Assembly (NCBI GenBank): GCA_022419385.1 | Contig: JAJUBI010000006.1 | Coordinates: 3,906,001 to 3,970,000 of the forward strand | DNA from: Paraconiothyrium sp. Pb-2020 | Lineage: Eukaryota; Ascomycota; Dothideomycetes; Pleosporales; Didymosphaeriaceae | Length of the DNA: 64,000 nt | Reading direction: 5' to 3' | Shown here: piece after piece, positions 35,762 through 46,404 of the stretch | How the letters are laid out: each line of letters begins with the position of its first letter | Position numbering within the stretch: position 1 is the stretch's first letter | The notes under the pieces: generated by a model | The model's input: only the letters and a program-made list of their open reading frames with translations | Databases searched by the model: none | What the model was told of the DNA's origin: nothing | Translations under genes and position numbers: made by a program

Positions 35762-37092
35762 ATGCAGCACGTCTATCCGCACCAGCAGCAGTACCCCGGT
35801 GAGTGGTCGCAGCACCACCAGCAGCACCCGACCCACCATGTAGCCCACCAGCATCAGCTCCAGGCGCATCAGGCACAAGCCCAAGCGGCTGCGGTCGCCG
35901 CGGCTGCCGCACAACAACAGCACTTCGCGCGCATGACTGGCAACAACGGCAATTCCGTACCTGGCGGCGGCATCATTCCACGTGGACCTGCGAACGACGT
36001 TCAGGGCAACAGCCAAGCTGTCATGTCTGAGGAGAACCAGCGTGTTCTAGAGTGGATTGCGCAGCTTATGAAGCCCAACACGCGCGAGACCGCACTCCTG
36101 GAATTGAGCAAGAAGCGCGAGCAGGTGCCGGAGCTCGCTCTGTTTTTGTGGCACTCATTCGGTACGCCGCAATAGTTCTGATGCGCGAACTAGCTCATTG
36201 ACAGCGTACAGGTGTTATGGCGTCGCTGCTTCAAGAGATCATCTCCGTATACCCGCTGCTGAACCCGTCGCAGTTGACCGCTGCGGCTAGCAACCGCGTC
36301 TGCAATGCCCTCGCGTTACTCCAATGCGTCGCGTCTCACACGGAAACTCGCGGTCTCTTCTTGGGCGGTAAGCTATATCCATCCTGATCGCACCCGAATC
36401 TTGCTGACAAAAGAAGCTCATATTCCGCTGTTTCTCTACCCGTTTCTTAACACGACGTCGAAGAGCAGACCGTTCGAATATCTTCGCCTCACATCGCTTG
36501 GTGTCATTGGCGCCCTCGTCAAGAACGATTCATCAGAAGTCATTAATTTCTTGCTTACTACGGAGATCATTCCGCTGTGCTTACGCATTATGGAGACTGG
36601 CTCTGAACTCAGCAAGACCGTCGCGATCTTCATCGTACAAAAGATTCTCCTCGACGATACCGGCCTTGCCTATATCTGCCAGACCTATGAGCGCTTCTAT
36701 GCCGTGGGCACTGTGCTCAGCAATATGGTGAATCAACTCGTAGAGCAGCAGACCGTTCGTCTGCTTAAGCACGTCGTCCGTTGCTTCCTCCGGTAAGTTG
36801 CAATTGGATACATGAGCACAACCAGCCTTTGTGTGGTCTCGTCTGGGACAACACGCTGCAGAACTTGGGTTCATAACTACCCAGAGCACTCCACTAACAC
36901 GAAGTCAGCCTAAGCGACAATGCCCGCGCCCGCGAAGCCCTTCGTCAGTGCCTGCCGGAGCCTCTCCGTGATGCGACCTTCTCCTCCGTGCTCCGCGACG
37001 ATGCTGCAACCAAGCGCTGCCTCGCTCAGTTGCTCATCAATCTCTCGGACAACGTTGCTGAAGTCGGGGGCAACCAGCAACTTCTCCATTAG
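35762..37092 (+). CDS. RCD1: CCR4-NOT complex subunit Rcd1/Caf40 (CNOT9)
   Basis: Four exons, 35762-36161, 36212-36367, 36417-36792 and 36909-37092, 371 residues. The N-terminal ~75 residues are Gln/His/Ala-rich (QHHQQHPTHHVAHQHQL), typical of fungal members. The rest is the armadillo-like Rcd1 fold: NQRVLEWIAQLMKPNTRETA, LLELSKKREQVPELALFLW, VMASLLQEIISVYPLLNP, ASNRVCNALALLQCVASH, SRPFEYLRLTSLGVIGALVK, VVRCFLRLSDNARAREAL and LAQLLINLSDN. CNOT9 bridges the deadenylase complex to GW182-like, Bam-like or NOT4 partners and supports mRNA decay and translational repression in the cytoplasm. The third splice (CG|GTAAGT...GTCAG|C) uses a 116-nt intron, longer than the others. Confidence 0.96.
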
Positions 37093-38076
37093 GCTTGGAG
37101 CACTGCCCACACTTACACTGCGACTCTACAACCATGTCAATTCCGAGCTCCGTTTCTACGAATACCATGGAACCTTTGGTCTAACGCGTTCCACAACGGG
37201 AAAATGCACTCTTTGCGAAAGCTGACTTTGAAGAACGCTTGGAAATGGACGCTCCATCTGTCGAACACACATTCAAGGTCTAGGATTTGGACAGCAAGGT
37301 GTCCCCAGCTCCCTGAGTATACATTTCTGCCTCGGCAGCATTTGTCTGTCGGCCTTTTCCCATAGGCCTTTTCAGCCCGGCGGTCTGCATTTCAAATACC
37401 CCTTCCCTTTATTGACTTGGTCCACCGGTACGGCGTTGGGCACCTCTGACGCGATACCCGTTGCAACTGTACTCTGGGATGTCTTTTCTCATTCTGCTTC
37501 TCTTTCTCTACTTTGGCTGCATGAAACGACATGTGTCATATAATGATCTGTCTTTTCTCTCTTTGATCATGGCGTGGAGTCTGGGTTTCTCTGCATGGAC
37601 TGGTGCAATGGGATGGATGGCCGGGTTTCTCTTTGGACTACTATCGGCTGGGAGGAGAAAAGTGGGCTTTCTGATTCTGGAAGTGTACTATAGCGATGTG
37701 CGTCAGGTTGTGAAGCGATGTAGGAGTACTGAATACACTGTTTCTGCTGTTCGATGTTGGTTCTTCGATCAGTCGCTGCGTGATACGTGAGGCGAACACA
37801 TCACTCTTCTTAATTCATAATCAGGTCCGCCTATCGTGTATAATCGTCATCACGTTGAAGGTCTCACTTCGTTCCTTCTTGTACGCATCACTTGCTCAAC
37901 GTCCGGATGCGAAGCCCGCTCCTATTGGCGCGCCAGCGGGAACGCCAAGTCTCCGTAAGCGAGGAATTTCGCCCTCCCCACTAAAGCGCCGCCCGCCACC
38001 TCGAACTTTTCTACAACCACATCGCAACAGAGCCAACCAAAGGAAATCATCAGATAACCCTTGGGAGACAGCAAAA
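37093..38076. other. intergenic: RCD1 3' region and uL1 promoter
   Basis: About 1 kb. A frame at 37461-37790 encodes a hydrophobic stretch (LILLLFLYFG, MGWMAGFLFGLL) but starts inside the T-rich RCD1 3' region and shows no conserved motif, so I do not call it. 37900-38060 is the presumed uL1 promoter with GC-rich and pyrimidine-rich segments. Confidence 0.45.
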
Positions 38077-38945
38077 ATGTCGAAAATCTCGTACGTTGCC
38101 ATGTCCACCACCTAGGCGCATCGCGTTGTCGCTTCTGCAAAGATGAGAAGCGGCACGCCTTGCTGTCGAGGAGGGAATGTAGACTGACAGGATGCAGCGT
38201 TGCCGGCGTTCGCACCAACGTCAAGGAGCTCCTTGAGGTGAGTTTTGTTTGGCGATGCGCGATCTGAGAGTTGCTCGACTGACGCTCTTGCAGTACTCCA
38301 ATGAGACCAAGAAGAGGAACTTCCTCGAGACCGTCGAGCTCCAGATCGGTCTCAAGAACTACGACCCCCAGCGTGACAAGCGTTTCTCCGGAACCATCAA
38401 GCTTCCTACCGTCCCGCGCCCCAACATGGCCATCTGCGTCCTCGGTGACCAGCACGACATTGACCGTGCTAAGCACCACGGCGTCGACGCCATGTCCGCT
38501 GACGACTTGAAGAAGTGAGTTGTGACCGATGGGGATGCAAAAGCTTCCAATACTAATAGCGGATAGGCTTAACAAGAACAAGAAGCTCATCAAGAAGCTC
38601 GCACGCAAGTACGATGCTTTCGTCTCCTCCGACGCCCTCATCAAGCAGATCCCGCGTCTCCTCGGCCCCGGTCTCTCCAAGGCCGGAAAGTTCCCCACGC
38701 CTGTTTCCCACGCTGAGGACCTCGCCAACAAGATCACCGAGGTCAAGTCCACCATCAAGTTCCAGCTGAAGAAGGTGCTCTGCATGGGTGTTGCCGTTGG
38801 CAACGTCGGCATGACCGAGGACGAGTTGATCTCCAACATCATGTTGTCCATCAACTACCTCGTCTCGCTGCTGAAGAAGGGCTGGCAGAACGTTGGTAGC
38901 TTGACCATCAAGGCTACCATGAGCCCGCCCCGTCGTCTCTACTAG
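38077..38945 (+). CDS. RPL10A: 60S ribosomal protein uL1 (L10a/L1)
   Basis: Four exons, 38077-38090, 38198-38237, 38294-38514 and 38567-38945, 217 residues, exactly the usual eukaryotic length. Exon 1 codes only MSKIS, as often in fungal ribosomal protein genes. The body is highly conserved: VRTNVKELLEYSNETKKRNF, ETVELQIGLKNYDPQRDKRF, GTIKLPTVPRPNM, KKLARKYDAFVSSDALIKQI, PRLLGPGLSKAGKFPTPV and the end TIKATMSPPRRLY. uL1 forms the L1 stalk that handles deacylated tRNA at the E site. C-ending codons dominate, in line with high expression. Intron 1 (107 nt) is longer than the other two; intron 3 has a TACTAAT branch site. Confidence 0.97.
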
Positions 38946-40122
38946 AGGATGTGTTGGGTCTGCTGGAAGATCTGCGGCTGGACACTTGGCTGTGTCTGGC
39001 TAATATCATCTTGAAGGAATCTCAACCGTCATCTCGACACAAACATGGACAGTAGTGTAACTTGCAATGAGACATGAAGTTCATGACAGATCGTATCCAC
39101 CTTGCCATGACTATTGAAAGTGCTTCGTCATGCATCATGCATAAACCTGGTCTGCTCTGACCAGACTTCACCACTATGGTATATGAAAACTTAAGACGCA
39201 TGCACACGCTCATCATGAACTCACAAACGCCTGATCTAGCACAAGTAAAAGTGCAAACCGCATCTACCCTCACCCCCAAAACCCTTCACCTTCTCCGCCG
39301 CAACCCTAGTCTACCTCCCCAACTTCCAATCCCAAAAAAACCCACCGCCAAGCCCTCTGCTTACCTAACACCTAGCGCGCCCCACCCGCTCGCATAAAAA
39401 CTCGTCTCACCCGCGTCCCTCTTCCCTCCTCCATCATCAGTTGGTAATCTACATACCTAACATAATCGTGGCTCCGCTAAGGCGGCTTGCTGAGGGTTAT
39501 CCCATGCGATGGATAGTCTTCCGTTCCCGGCCCCGTAGAATGAGACCAACCGTCTTTCCTACCAATTGCGATTTCCGTGAAAAGATGGATCGGAGTTGTG
39601 GGATGGGTGGGACATGCCGTGTTGCAGAGTTTTTGGACTTTGGCAAGAGGAGGAAGGCTTTGAATGCGAAGGGTGCGAGGCGCCTGAGTGTGCAAGGCGT
39701 GCTGAGATGAGAGTGTGGTCTTGCTGTTCCGCGGAGAAAACTGCGCTTGAAGCTCTTGTAGGTCTTGCTAGGTCTTGCTATAAAGCTACCAACGAGCGGA
39801 GCGGACTGCGCTGCTAGGGTTCTTGCGTGAGTAGACCTTGAGACTGCAAGAACACGTCGACACGATTTCACGTCGATTGAGGCGCGCAGGTGCGGCTCGT
39901 GAGGAGTTTGTTTCGAGGTTGTTCTGGTCTGCAAAGATATTGTACAGGTTTTACTACTGACACAAGGCTATCAAAGCTGCCTCGCTGACTTAACGGCGAT
40001 GCTGTATATATACATCGGATGTACGCCATATTATGCTGATATGAAGAGTGGAAAAATCCAACTTCTACTTCCATTGCCCTCTGCTACCCAAACAACGTAT
40101 TCATACACTTATCCACCCCAAC
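38946..40122. other. 1.2-kb convergent intergenic region, uL1 / CID2
   Basis: Between convergent 3' ends. No frame with recognisable content; the longest (39497-39934, minus, 145 codons) is low complexity. A short 12-bp tandem duplication (AGGTCTTGCT repeated) sits at about 39759-39780. Nothing else supported. Confidence 0.45.
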
Positions 40123-40760
40123 TCAACCTCTCCTCTGCTCAGCCCTCCATTTATCAAACGCCACCTCCGCTGTCTCATTGCTAACCCCACACCTCTCCCC
40201 AACAACACTCCACGTCCTACTCCTAATAATCTTCTCCACCGCCCTCTCATTCCGCATCAACATCGCCAGACTCTCCGTCCTCGCCTCCTTTGGAAAGTAC
40301 CTCCCACTATACGGATCCAACCGCTCATCCACAACCCTCTCCCTCGCCTTGCTATCCTCAATTTGCCTCAGCACAGAGTCAGGATCATCCGGGTCCGGCG
40401 ACGTAGCCACGCCCGCGCAGTAATCTAGCACATCTGAGCGGACGGCCCACGAGGGGAACAGCACGCGCTGCTTAAAGCCGTCGCATTGCGGCGCGGGTAT
40501 CGAGCGGTCTGGCGCCGAGAGATTCCGCGACGATGTCGAGTTAGGATCGAAACCGTGTTGTGCGGGCGTGAGGAGGGCGTTGAGGTTCTGCGTTATGGAG
40601 TCGTCTATTGTGCTACGGGATATGCGGAGGAAGTCTAGGGTGGGGCGCCTGGTTAGTTAGTGATGGGGGTTGGGTGGCGTGAGGGGAAGGTACCTCGGAG
40701 TGCGGTTTGGTTGAAGCAGAATTGCGGCGTTAAGGAGGGGATTGACGAGGGTTGGGACAT
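40123..40760 (-). CDS. cid2: caffeine-induced death protein Cid2
   Basis: Two exons, 40760-40694 and 40634-40123 (complement), 192 residues. The acceptor is CACCCTAG (40635) rather than the nearer AACCAG, because only this one gives the family sequence ALRDFLRISRSTIDDSITQ; the CAG alternative leads to a stop. Other conserved blocks are FDPNSTSSRN, VLFPSWAVRSDVLDYCAGVA, ATSPDPDDPD, RVVDERLDPYSGRYFPKEAR and the end VVGERCG. Cid2 was named in S. pombe for caffeine sensitivity; related proteins occur across eukaryotes (MIX23-type mitochondrial intermembrane space proteins), and two of the Cys seen here (DYCAG, ERCG) could form the disulfide of such a fold. That cellular role is inferred from the family. 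Confidence 0.88.
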
Positions 40761-41284
40761 TTTGGGGGGTGTGGGTGGTTTGGGGAGGGAAGGCTCGGGG
40801 GGAGCCTTGTGCCAGAAGAGATGCGCCAGGTCGGATGATGTCGTTGGAGTGTAAATGGAAAATGGATGTAGGTAGTACGACTTGTAAAAGTTGTTGATGA
40901 ACTTGACACACGGTGTGTTAAGTTCAAGTAGCTTGGATAAACAGCTCGAGATAATAGACAAGCTGGGTTTGCCTCAAGCGGTAGTCCAAGATGTATTGAT
41001 CATTCGATGATGGCTGCGGGCAAATAGTCGAAAGCCGATCCCTGTGACGATGATGTCAGCACGTCCTCACGTGCACGCGACTTACGCGCGCGACATTGAC
41101 GCGTAGCTGCCTATTGAGTCCGCGTCTGTCCCATCGCAACACCTTTCCGCTGATGCTTCCCCGCTTCAATGCTCTAGCAATTCACTCCTCAATAACAAGC
41201 AAACACCTATACTTGTCTTTGCGCTGTCCACCATCTTACACCATCCTTTGGCACAGCGAGCGTGCTTTTTGTCGACTCGTAGCC
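40761..41284. promoter_or_regulatory. bidirectional promoter CID2 / CDC9
   Basis: 524 bp between divergent starts. The right part contains the MCB-like cluster (41075-41104) about 180-210 bp upstream of CDC9. Just inside the left edge a minus-strand frame continues upstream of the CID2 ATG (MSIISSCLSKLLELNT, 40961) and is not supported by family length. Confidence 0.6.
41075..41104. promoter_or_regulatory. cluster of three MCB-like (ACGCGN) boxes upstream of DNA ligase I
   Basis: ACGCGA at 41075-41080, ACGCGC at 41084-41089 and a perfect MluI box ACGCGT at 41099-41104. ACGCGT is the site of the fungal G1/S factor MBF (Mbp1/Swi6; Res1-Cdc10 in S. pombe), which controls replication genes including CDC9 in yeast. 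Presence is seen; function is inferred. Confidence 0.6.
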
Positions 41285-44173
41285 ATGCCGCCCAAGCAGG
41301 CTACCCTTGGGTATGTGCGGCCTTCTCAGACTATGTTAACGTGGGCATCTCATAATGTCTTAGTGTTGCGATTGAGCTGACGTAAATTGACATTGTAGGA
41401 AATTCTTTGGGAAGAACGGAACGGCGCCGCCTAAGACTCAGCAGTCGAAGCTCTCTTTTGCGACAAAGGCAAAGACAGAGAAGAAGGATGTTGCGCCTAC
41501 AGACGAGCCCGATTCCTCACCAGAGGTAGTGAAGAAGGAAGTAGGGCCTAAGGAGAAACCGGAGTCGTCACCCGAGGCGGCGGAAAAGCAGAATGGTGAT
41601 ACTGATGCTGGGACAGAAGTGAAGGAGGAGGCGAATGGAGATGCTATGGAAGTTGATAGCAGCCCTCCAGCTGAGGCAGGGAAAAAGAGGCAGGCTGAAG
41701 AGGAAGAGGAGGACTCGGACGATGCACCACCGACAAAGAGGGCACGAGGAAGGCCCGCTAAGGCTGCACCGGCAAAGAAGGGCAAAGCTGCACCAAAGAA
41801 AGCGGAAAATCCTGTCGCCAAAGCCACCAAGAAGACGAAAGTTATAGAGCCCGAGGAGGACGAGGAAGATGAGGAGGTAGCGGCCCCAGCCAAGGTTGCC
41901 AAAGGCAAGGAGAACGAGCTAGAGAAGACTCCATCCGAAGAACCCGCATCAAGCGCAAAAGAAGACGAGGATGTTCTGAGCTCGGATGAGGAACCGCCAG
42001 AGGTCGCCAAGAAGGCGCGAGAAAAGGTCCAGAGCACGTTGAAGGGTGCGTCGAAAGGTGTAACGAAAGATCCCTATCCCGACTGGAAACCCGGCGAGCC
42101 AGTCCCATATGCAGCGCTTTGCACCACTTTTTCAAAGATTGAGATGACAACAAAGCGTTTGGAGATCCTTGCGCATTGTTCGTTATTCCTGCGCCAGGTT
42201 CTCCGTCTTACACCGCAGGATCTGCTACCAACGATTCTACTTATGATCAACAAACTTGCAGCGGATTACGCTGGAATCGAATTGGGTATTGGCGAATCTC
42301 TTATTATGAAGGCTATCTCTGAGAGCACAGGACGAAGCTTACAGCACATCAAGAGCGATCAAAACGAGATTGGCGACCTCGGCCTTGTTGCAGCGAAGAG
42401 TCGGTCAAAACAACCGACTATGTTCAAGCCAAAGGCTTTGACCGTTGCAGGCGTGCACAAAGGCCTGATGGCTATCGCAACCATAGAGGGACAAGGTGCA
42501 CAGGGTCGCAAGGTCGATGGCATCAAGAAATTACTGTCTGCTGCGGATGCTCACAATGCTGGCAAGGCTGTCGACATCGAAAAAGACAAAGGTGGGCCTA
42601 GTGAGGCTAAGTACATCGTACGGACGTTGGAAGGAAAGCTCCGGCTCGGTCTTGCAGAAAGGACGGTTGTAGTTGCTCTTGCTCAGGCGATGAAGTTCCA
42701 TGAGATGTCACAGGATGACAAAATCCCATCGACAACAGACCTGGCGCAAGCCGAGGCTACCTTGAAGTCTGTTTACAGGTAAGGATTTGCATGGAACTAA
42801 TTGTACGAAACAAGCTCACAAGCATTTAGCGAACTCCCGAGTTACGAGGTTATCATTCCCGCGATGCTGGAACACGGACTTGGCAAACTGAAGGATAATT
42901 GCCAACTGCAGCCGGGTGTTCCCCTGAAGCCCATGTTGGCAAAACCAACAAAGTCAATTACGGAGGTTCTGGATCGCTTCGAAGGCAAAGACTTCACGTG
43001 CGAATACAAGTACGATGGTGAGCGGGCACAGATACATTTCGTTGCACACGATACTTCACTCGAGATGGCTACAGCGGCTCCTGCTGCTGGAAAGAGCGAC
43101 AAAGGTGTAGCAAACATTTTTTCGCGAAATTCCGAGGACCTCTCGAAGAAGTATCCGGACATTCTTGCCAAGCTTCCTACGTGGGTCAAAGAAGGCACCA
43201 AGAGCTTCGTGCTAGATTGTGAGACGGTGGCTTGGGATATAAAAGAGAAGGCAGTCTTGCCTTTCCAACAGCTGCAAACGCGCAAGAGGAAGGATGTCAA
43301 GGCCGAAGACATTACAGTCAAAGTCTGTGTGTTCGCTTTTGACATCCTTTACCTCAACGGCGAAGTGCGTTACACCCAAGCTTTTCGTGAATATCATGCT
43401 GACATCGATAGGCCCTCGTCAACAAATCCTTCCGAGAACGCCGAGAACATCTTCTAGGAGCCTTCAAGGCAGTGGAGGGCGAGTTCGCATTTGCCAAATA
43501 CAGCAACACCAACGAGCTAGACGAGATCCAAATTCTGCTGGAAGACTCGGTAAGGTCAGGATGCGAAGGTCTAATGGTTAAAATGTTAGACGGGCCCGAA
43601 TCCTCGTACGAGCCCAGCAAACGATCCCAGAACTGGCTTAAAGTCAAGAAAGACTACCTCGCTGGCGTTGGCGATTCTCTCGATCTTGTTGTTCTGGGTG
43701 CATACTACGGCAAGGGCAAACGCACGAGCTGGTACGGAGCTTTTCTGCTCGCGTGCTACAACCCAGGGACTGAGAAGTACGAGACCGTCTGCAACATCGG
43801 CACCGGCTTTTCAGAAGCCGTTCTTGAAACACTACACAAACAACTGTCTGAGATTGTCATCGATCGGCCAAAGCCATTCTATACGCACAGTTCAGGCAAC
43901 AAGGACCAGCCAGATGTCTGGTTCGAGCCGCGCTATGTGTGGGAAGTCAAGACTGCGGACTTGACGCTGAGTCCAAGGTATAAGGCAGCAGCTGATGAGG
44001 TTGCGGGTGGCGGTAAGGGCGTTAGTTTGAGGTTCCCGCGGTTCATCAAGGAGCGGGAGGATAAGAAACCGGATATGGCGAGTACGAGTCGGATGATTGC
44101 GGAGATGTACTCACGGCAGGAGAGCGTGAGTAAAAATAAGGGGCCGAGTGTAGATGATGACTTCGAGTACTAG
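41285..44173 (+). CDS. CDC9: DNA ligase I (ATP-dependent, Cdc9)
   Basis: Four exons, 41285-41310, 41399-42778, 42830-43364 and 43412-44173, 900 residues. Exon 1 and the start of exon 2 together build a PIP box (QATLGKFF, residues 5-12) for PCNA binding. Residues ~20-200 are Lys/Glu-rich and disordered (NLS-like KRARGRPAK). The N-terminal DNA-binding domain follows (PYAALCTTFSKIEMTTKRLE, LRLTPQDLLPTILLMINKLA). The nucleotidyltransferase domain has the adenylated lysine in EYKYDGERAQ (Lys529), plus IFSRNSEDLSKKYPD, FVLDCETVAWD and GLMVKMLDG, and the OB domain LKVKKDYL, DSLDLVVLGAYYGKGKR, SLRFPRFIKEREDKKPD. It seals Okazaki fragments and repair nicks in the nucleus. Intron 3 joins FDILYLNGE to ALVNKSFRERREHLLGAFK. 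Confidence 0.96.
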
Positions 44174-44851
44174 AATACGGAAGGCCGGACGCGGGTCTAG
44201 TTGTGTGATACGTGTATATGGCTTTTGGCATCTTTGCATTCGTGGGTCTCGGACATCGTGGGAAAAGGCGCAGAAAAGGGATTGTATGCCCGACTTGAAT
44301 ACTTCCATGATGCGGTTTGTCAAAGGAACCTTTGTTATCACGCTTCAGCGCCTCGTGCTAATGAGAATAATACAGTGCAGTCATCTGGTCAGCCCTTAGA
44401 CGCGGAGCTTTGGGTTGTGTTGTTCTTCAAGGTCTTGTTTGTGTACCGACAAGCTGGATGTGGATTTCGACCTCCTTTACCGGGTCTTGTCTCCACAATA
44501 ATCCACGCTCCAACCCGCATAAAGGCCGCCGACCGTACTTAATGTATCCCCGATGTTGTCGGTATCTCAATTGAGTCTGTCTACCCCCTTCTACACTGTC
44601 ACTATGGCAAGAATTGCCAGAGTGCCTACACTACCCCCAGCTACTCGTAGACCACACATCCGGTGCCTACGCTAGGACTCTAAAAAGAATTTCGAACTTG
44701 GCCTATTTACTTGGTTAGATCCCTTACTTAACCTTGTCTCTGCATTAGTCTCCGATGCAACCCTACACCCGACTGGTTTTAACTACATGCAGGTACTGCT
44801 AGATCGCTCGGAGAACCCCCCGGTCACACATTACCCTTCCCACACTCTTCA
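44174..44851. other. convergent intergenic region with dispersed repeat copy
   Basis: Between the 3' ends of CDC9 (+) and the DUF6594 gene (-). It holds repeat copy A (44377-44480, separate entry) and otherwise no supported feature. This is the left edge of the accessory segment. Confidence 0.5.
44377..44480 (+). repeat. dispersed repeat copy A (left of DUF6594/NLR pair)
   Basis: GCAGTCATCTGGTCAGCCC followed within a few bases by GCGGAGCTTT and, ~45 bp on, GGATGTGGAT..CGACCTC. The same order occurs at 50372-50460 in the same orientation. By eye ~75% identical over ~90-100 bp with one ~12-bp gap. Confidence 0.65.
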
Positions 44852-45810
44852 TCAACCATTTCCCGGCACATTGGACACAAACACCGAGAGAACAGCTGCA
44901 TAAGCCGCAGCTACCGCCATCATCTCGAAGCTAGAAACCTTCAACAACAGCGCCACGAGAAAGGACAGAACAAGAATCCACACCGAAACAACAACCAGCT
45001 GAACATTCTTAGACGGCTGGTGCGACAATATAGCCAACGGTATCACAAGAAAAACAGCCGTGAGCAACGCAGTCGTCACGCGTCCGACGACCTCAGCGAT
45101 CAAAATGGTGTCTTGATAAGACCAGCGGCAATGGTTCCCCAAAAGCGATCCCAGGCCCTCGGTGTTGTTCTCGGACCGTTGGGAAAGACTCCAGTAACGG
45201 AAGGCGCGCATGTATCTGTGAAGCCAGCGCTGGAACGGATCCGTCCGCGCGCGCGTCCCGAGGTCCACGCGGAGCAGCCTCGTTTTGTACACCTCGTGTA
45301 AACTGAGGTCGTCCCGTGCGGACGCCTGTTTCTCGTCGTCAATGAGCGCGAACGTCTCCATTGCCATGATGTTGTTGAAGGCCTGCAGTGCGTCGTCTGC
45401 GTAGCATGATTCTATTAGTACAGGCGTGTCTGATCGAGATCAACGGGATAAGCATGCATTGTCTACGTACCGTACTGCTTCAAGAGGTCGCGTAGTGTTG
45501 CGGTGAACTCTGGGGTTATGGTGTCTTCGATGTTGGGAACGTTTGCGTCTTTCTTGCTGTGCTTGAGGCCTAGCCTATCTGTGGGTGAAGGGCTTATACC
45601 CAAGCTGATGCCGGCTTGGTATATGGTGTGGTCCATATCGGCGATCTCACTTTCGAGTAAACGCAGGTTGATGAGGTGCGTGGTCTTGAATCGGCGAAAG
45701 CCATGCAGTGTGAGGTTGTTGTCGGCTGTGCTGGCTGTCCAATATTTTCGAAAAGTTTCTGTTGTAACTTTGGACTCTGTTGATGTAGGGCTTGTGATTG
45801 GCGTAGCCAT
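44852..45810 (-). CDS. DUF6594 family membrane protein
   Basis: Two exons, 45810-45471 and 45396-44852 (complement), 294 residues. The 74-nt intron has a TACTAAT branch site; the join reads LLKQYDDALQAFNNI. The soluble N-terminal ~215 residues begin with a Thr/Ser-rich leader and contain the helical GFRRFKTTHLINLRLLESEIADMD pattern of this fungal family, then EVYKTRLLRVDLGTRARTDPFQRW. Three closely spaced hydrophobic helices follow near residues 220-238 (TTALLTAVFLVIPLAIL), 244-266 (VQLVVVSVWILVLSFLVALLL) and 270-288. The family has no experimentally known function that I am aware of. The gene is transcribed divergently from the neighbouring NLR across a 594-bp spacer, which raises the possibility of a functional link (inference). 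Confidence 0.85.
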
Positions 45811-46404
45811 GGTGAGGTACTGCCAGGGTGACGATAGATGTTAGTAAACAGGTGAGGTATAGAACTTGCGCATTTTACGGTAACGGTAACAGTGTCATAC
45901 TAGATCATAGGACTCTCTTATAGCAGCAAGGACAATCAGGTTCAGCGGCTTGCTTTGCCTACTCACGACAAGGCTGAAACAGATGCGGGGTGCAGCAGCA
46001 GTGAACTACGGAGGGCGATGGATACATGAAAAAAGTGAAGCGGGAACCAAGCGAGAAGCAGAAGATCAAGCGGTCGGATGTACTTTCGCCACTTCCTCAT
46101 TGAAGGCAGATCCAACAGGTTTAGTGACTAATTGTGTGGAAGGGTAAACGAGCGTTGTGCAGTGTCTTGAGCAAGCGGAAGGCCTAGCTGAAAAGGCGGC
46201 GGTTCTGTCAGGCAGTCTTGCAGTTGGTCAGTCATGCAGGCAAATGAGAAGGCTGAGGGGGAAGGCTGACAGCAGGCTGAGGGACAAGGCTGGAGAGACG
46301 ATGCTGGCAATGGAGCGGGGTACGTCCTGCGGCACACTCCTCTTCTTGCTACAACATACTCTCTACGCTATTTTGTACCTGTTTATGGTCACGTCCACTA
46401 CAGC
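45811..46404. promoter_or_regulatory. bidirectional promoter between DUF6594 gene and NLR
   Basis: 594 bp between the two starts (45810 minus, 46405 plus). It includes a short tandem array of AAGGCTG units at 46249-46296. No other gene is supported. Confidence 0.6.
46249..46296. repeat. short tandem repeat, about four 12-13-bp units with core AGGCTG
   Basis: Units read roughly AAGGCTGAGGGGG, AAGGCTGACAGC, AGGCTGAGGGAC and AAGGCTGGAGAG, 110-155 bp upstream of the NLR start codon. Confidence 0.55.

Noticed and set aside
37461..37790. Hydrophobic 109-codon frame after RCD1
   Set aside because: Lies in the T-rich 3' region, which naturally encodes Phe/Leu-rich peptides; no conserved motif.
38091..38197. 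Possible C/D snoRNA in the long first intron of the uL1 gene
   Set aside because: The C-box-like AGATGAG is poor and the CTGA D-box coincides with the branch site; no terminal stem or guide is evident.
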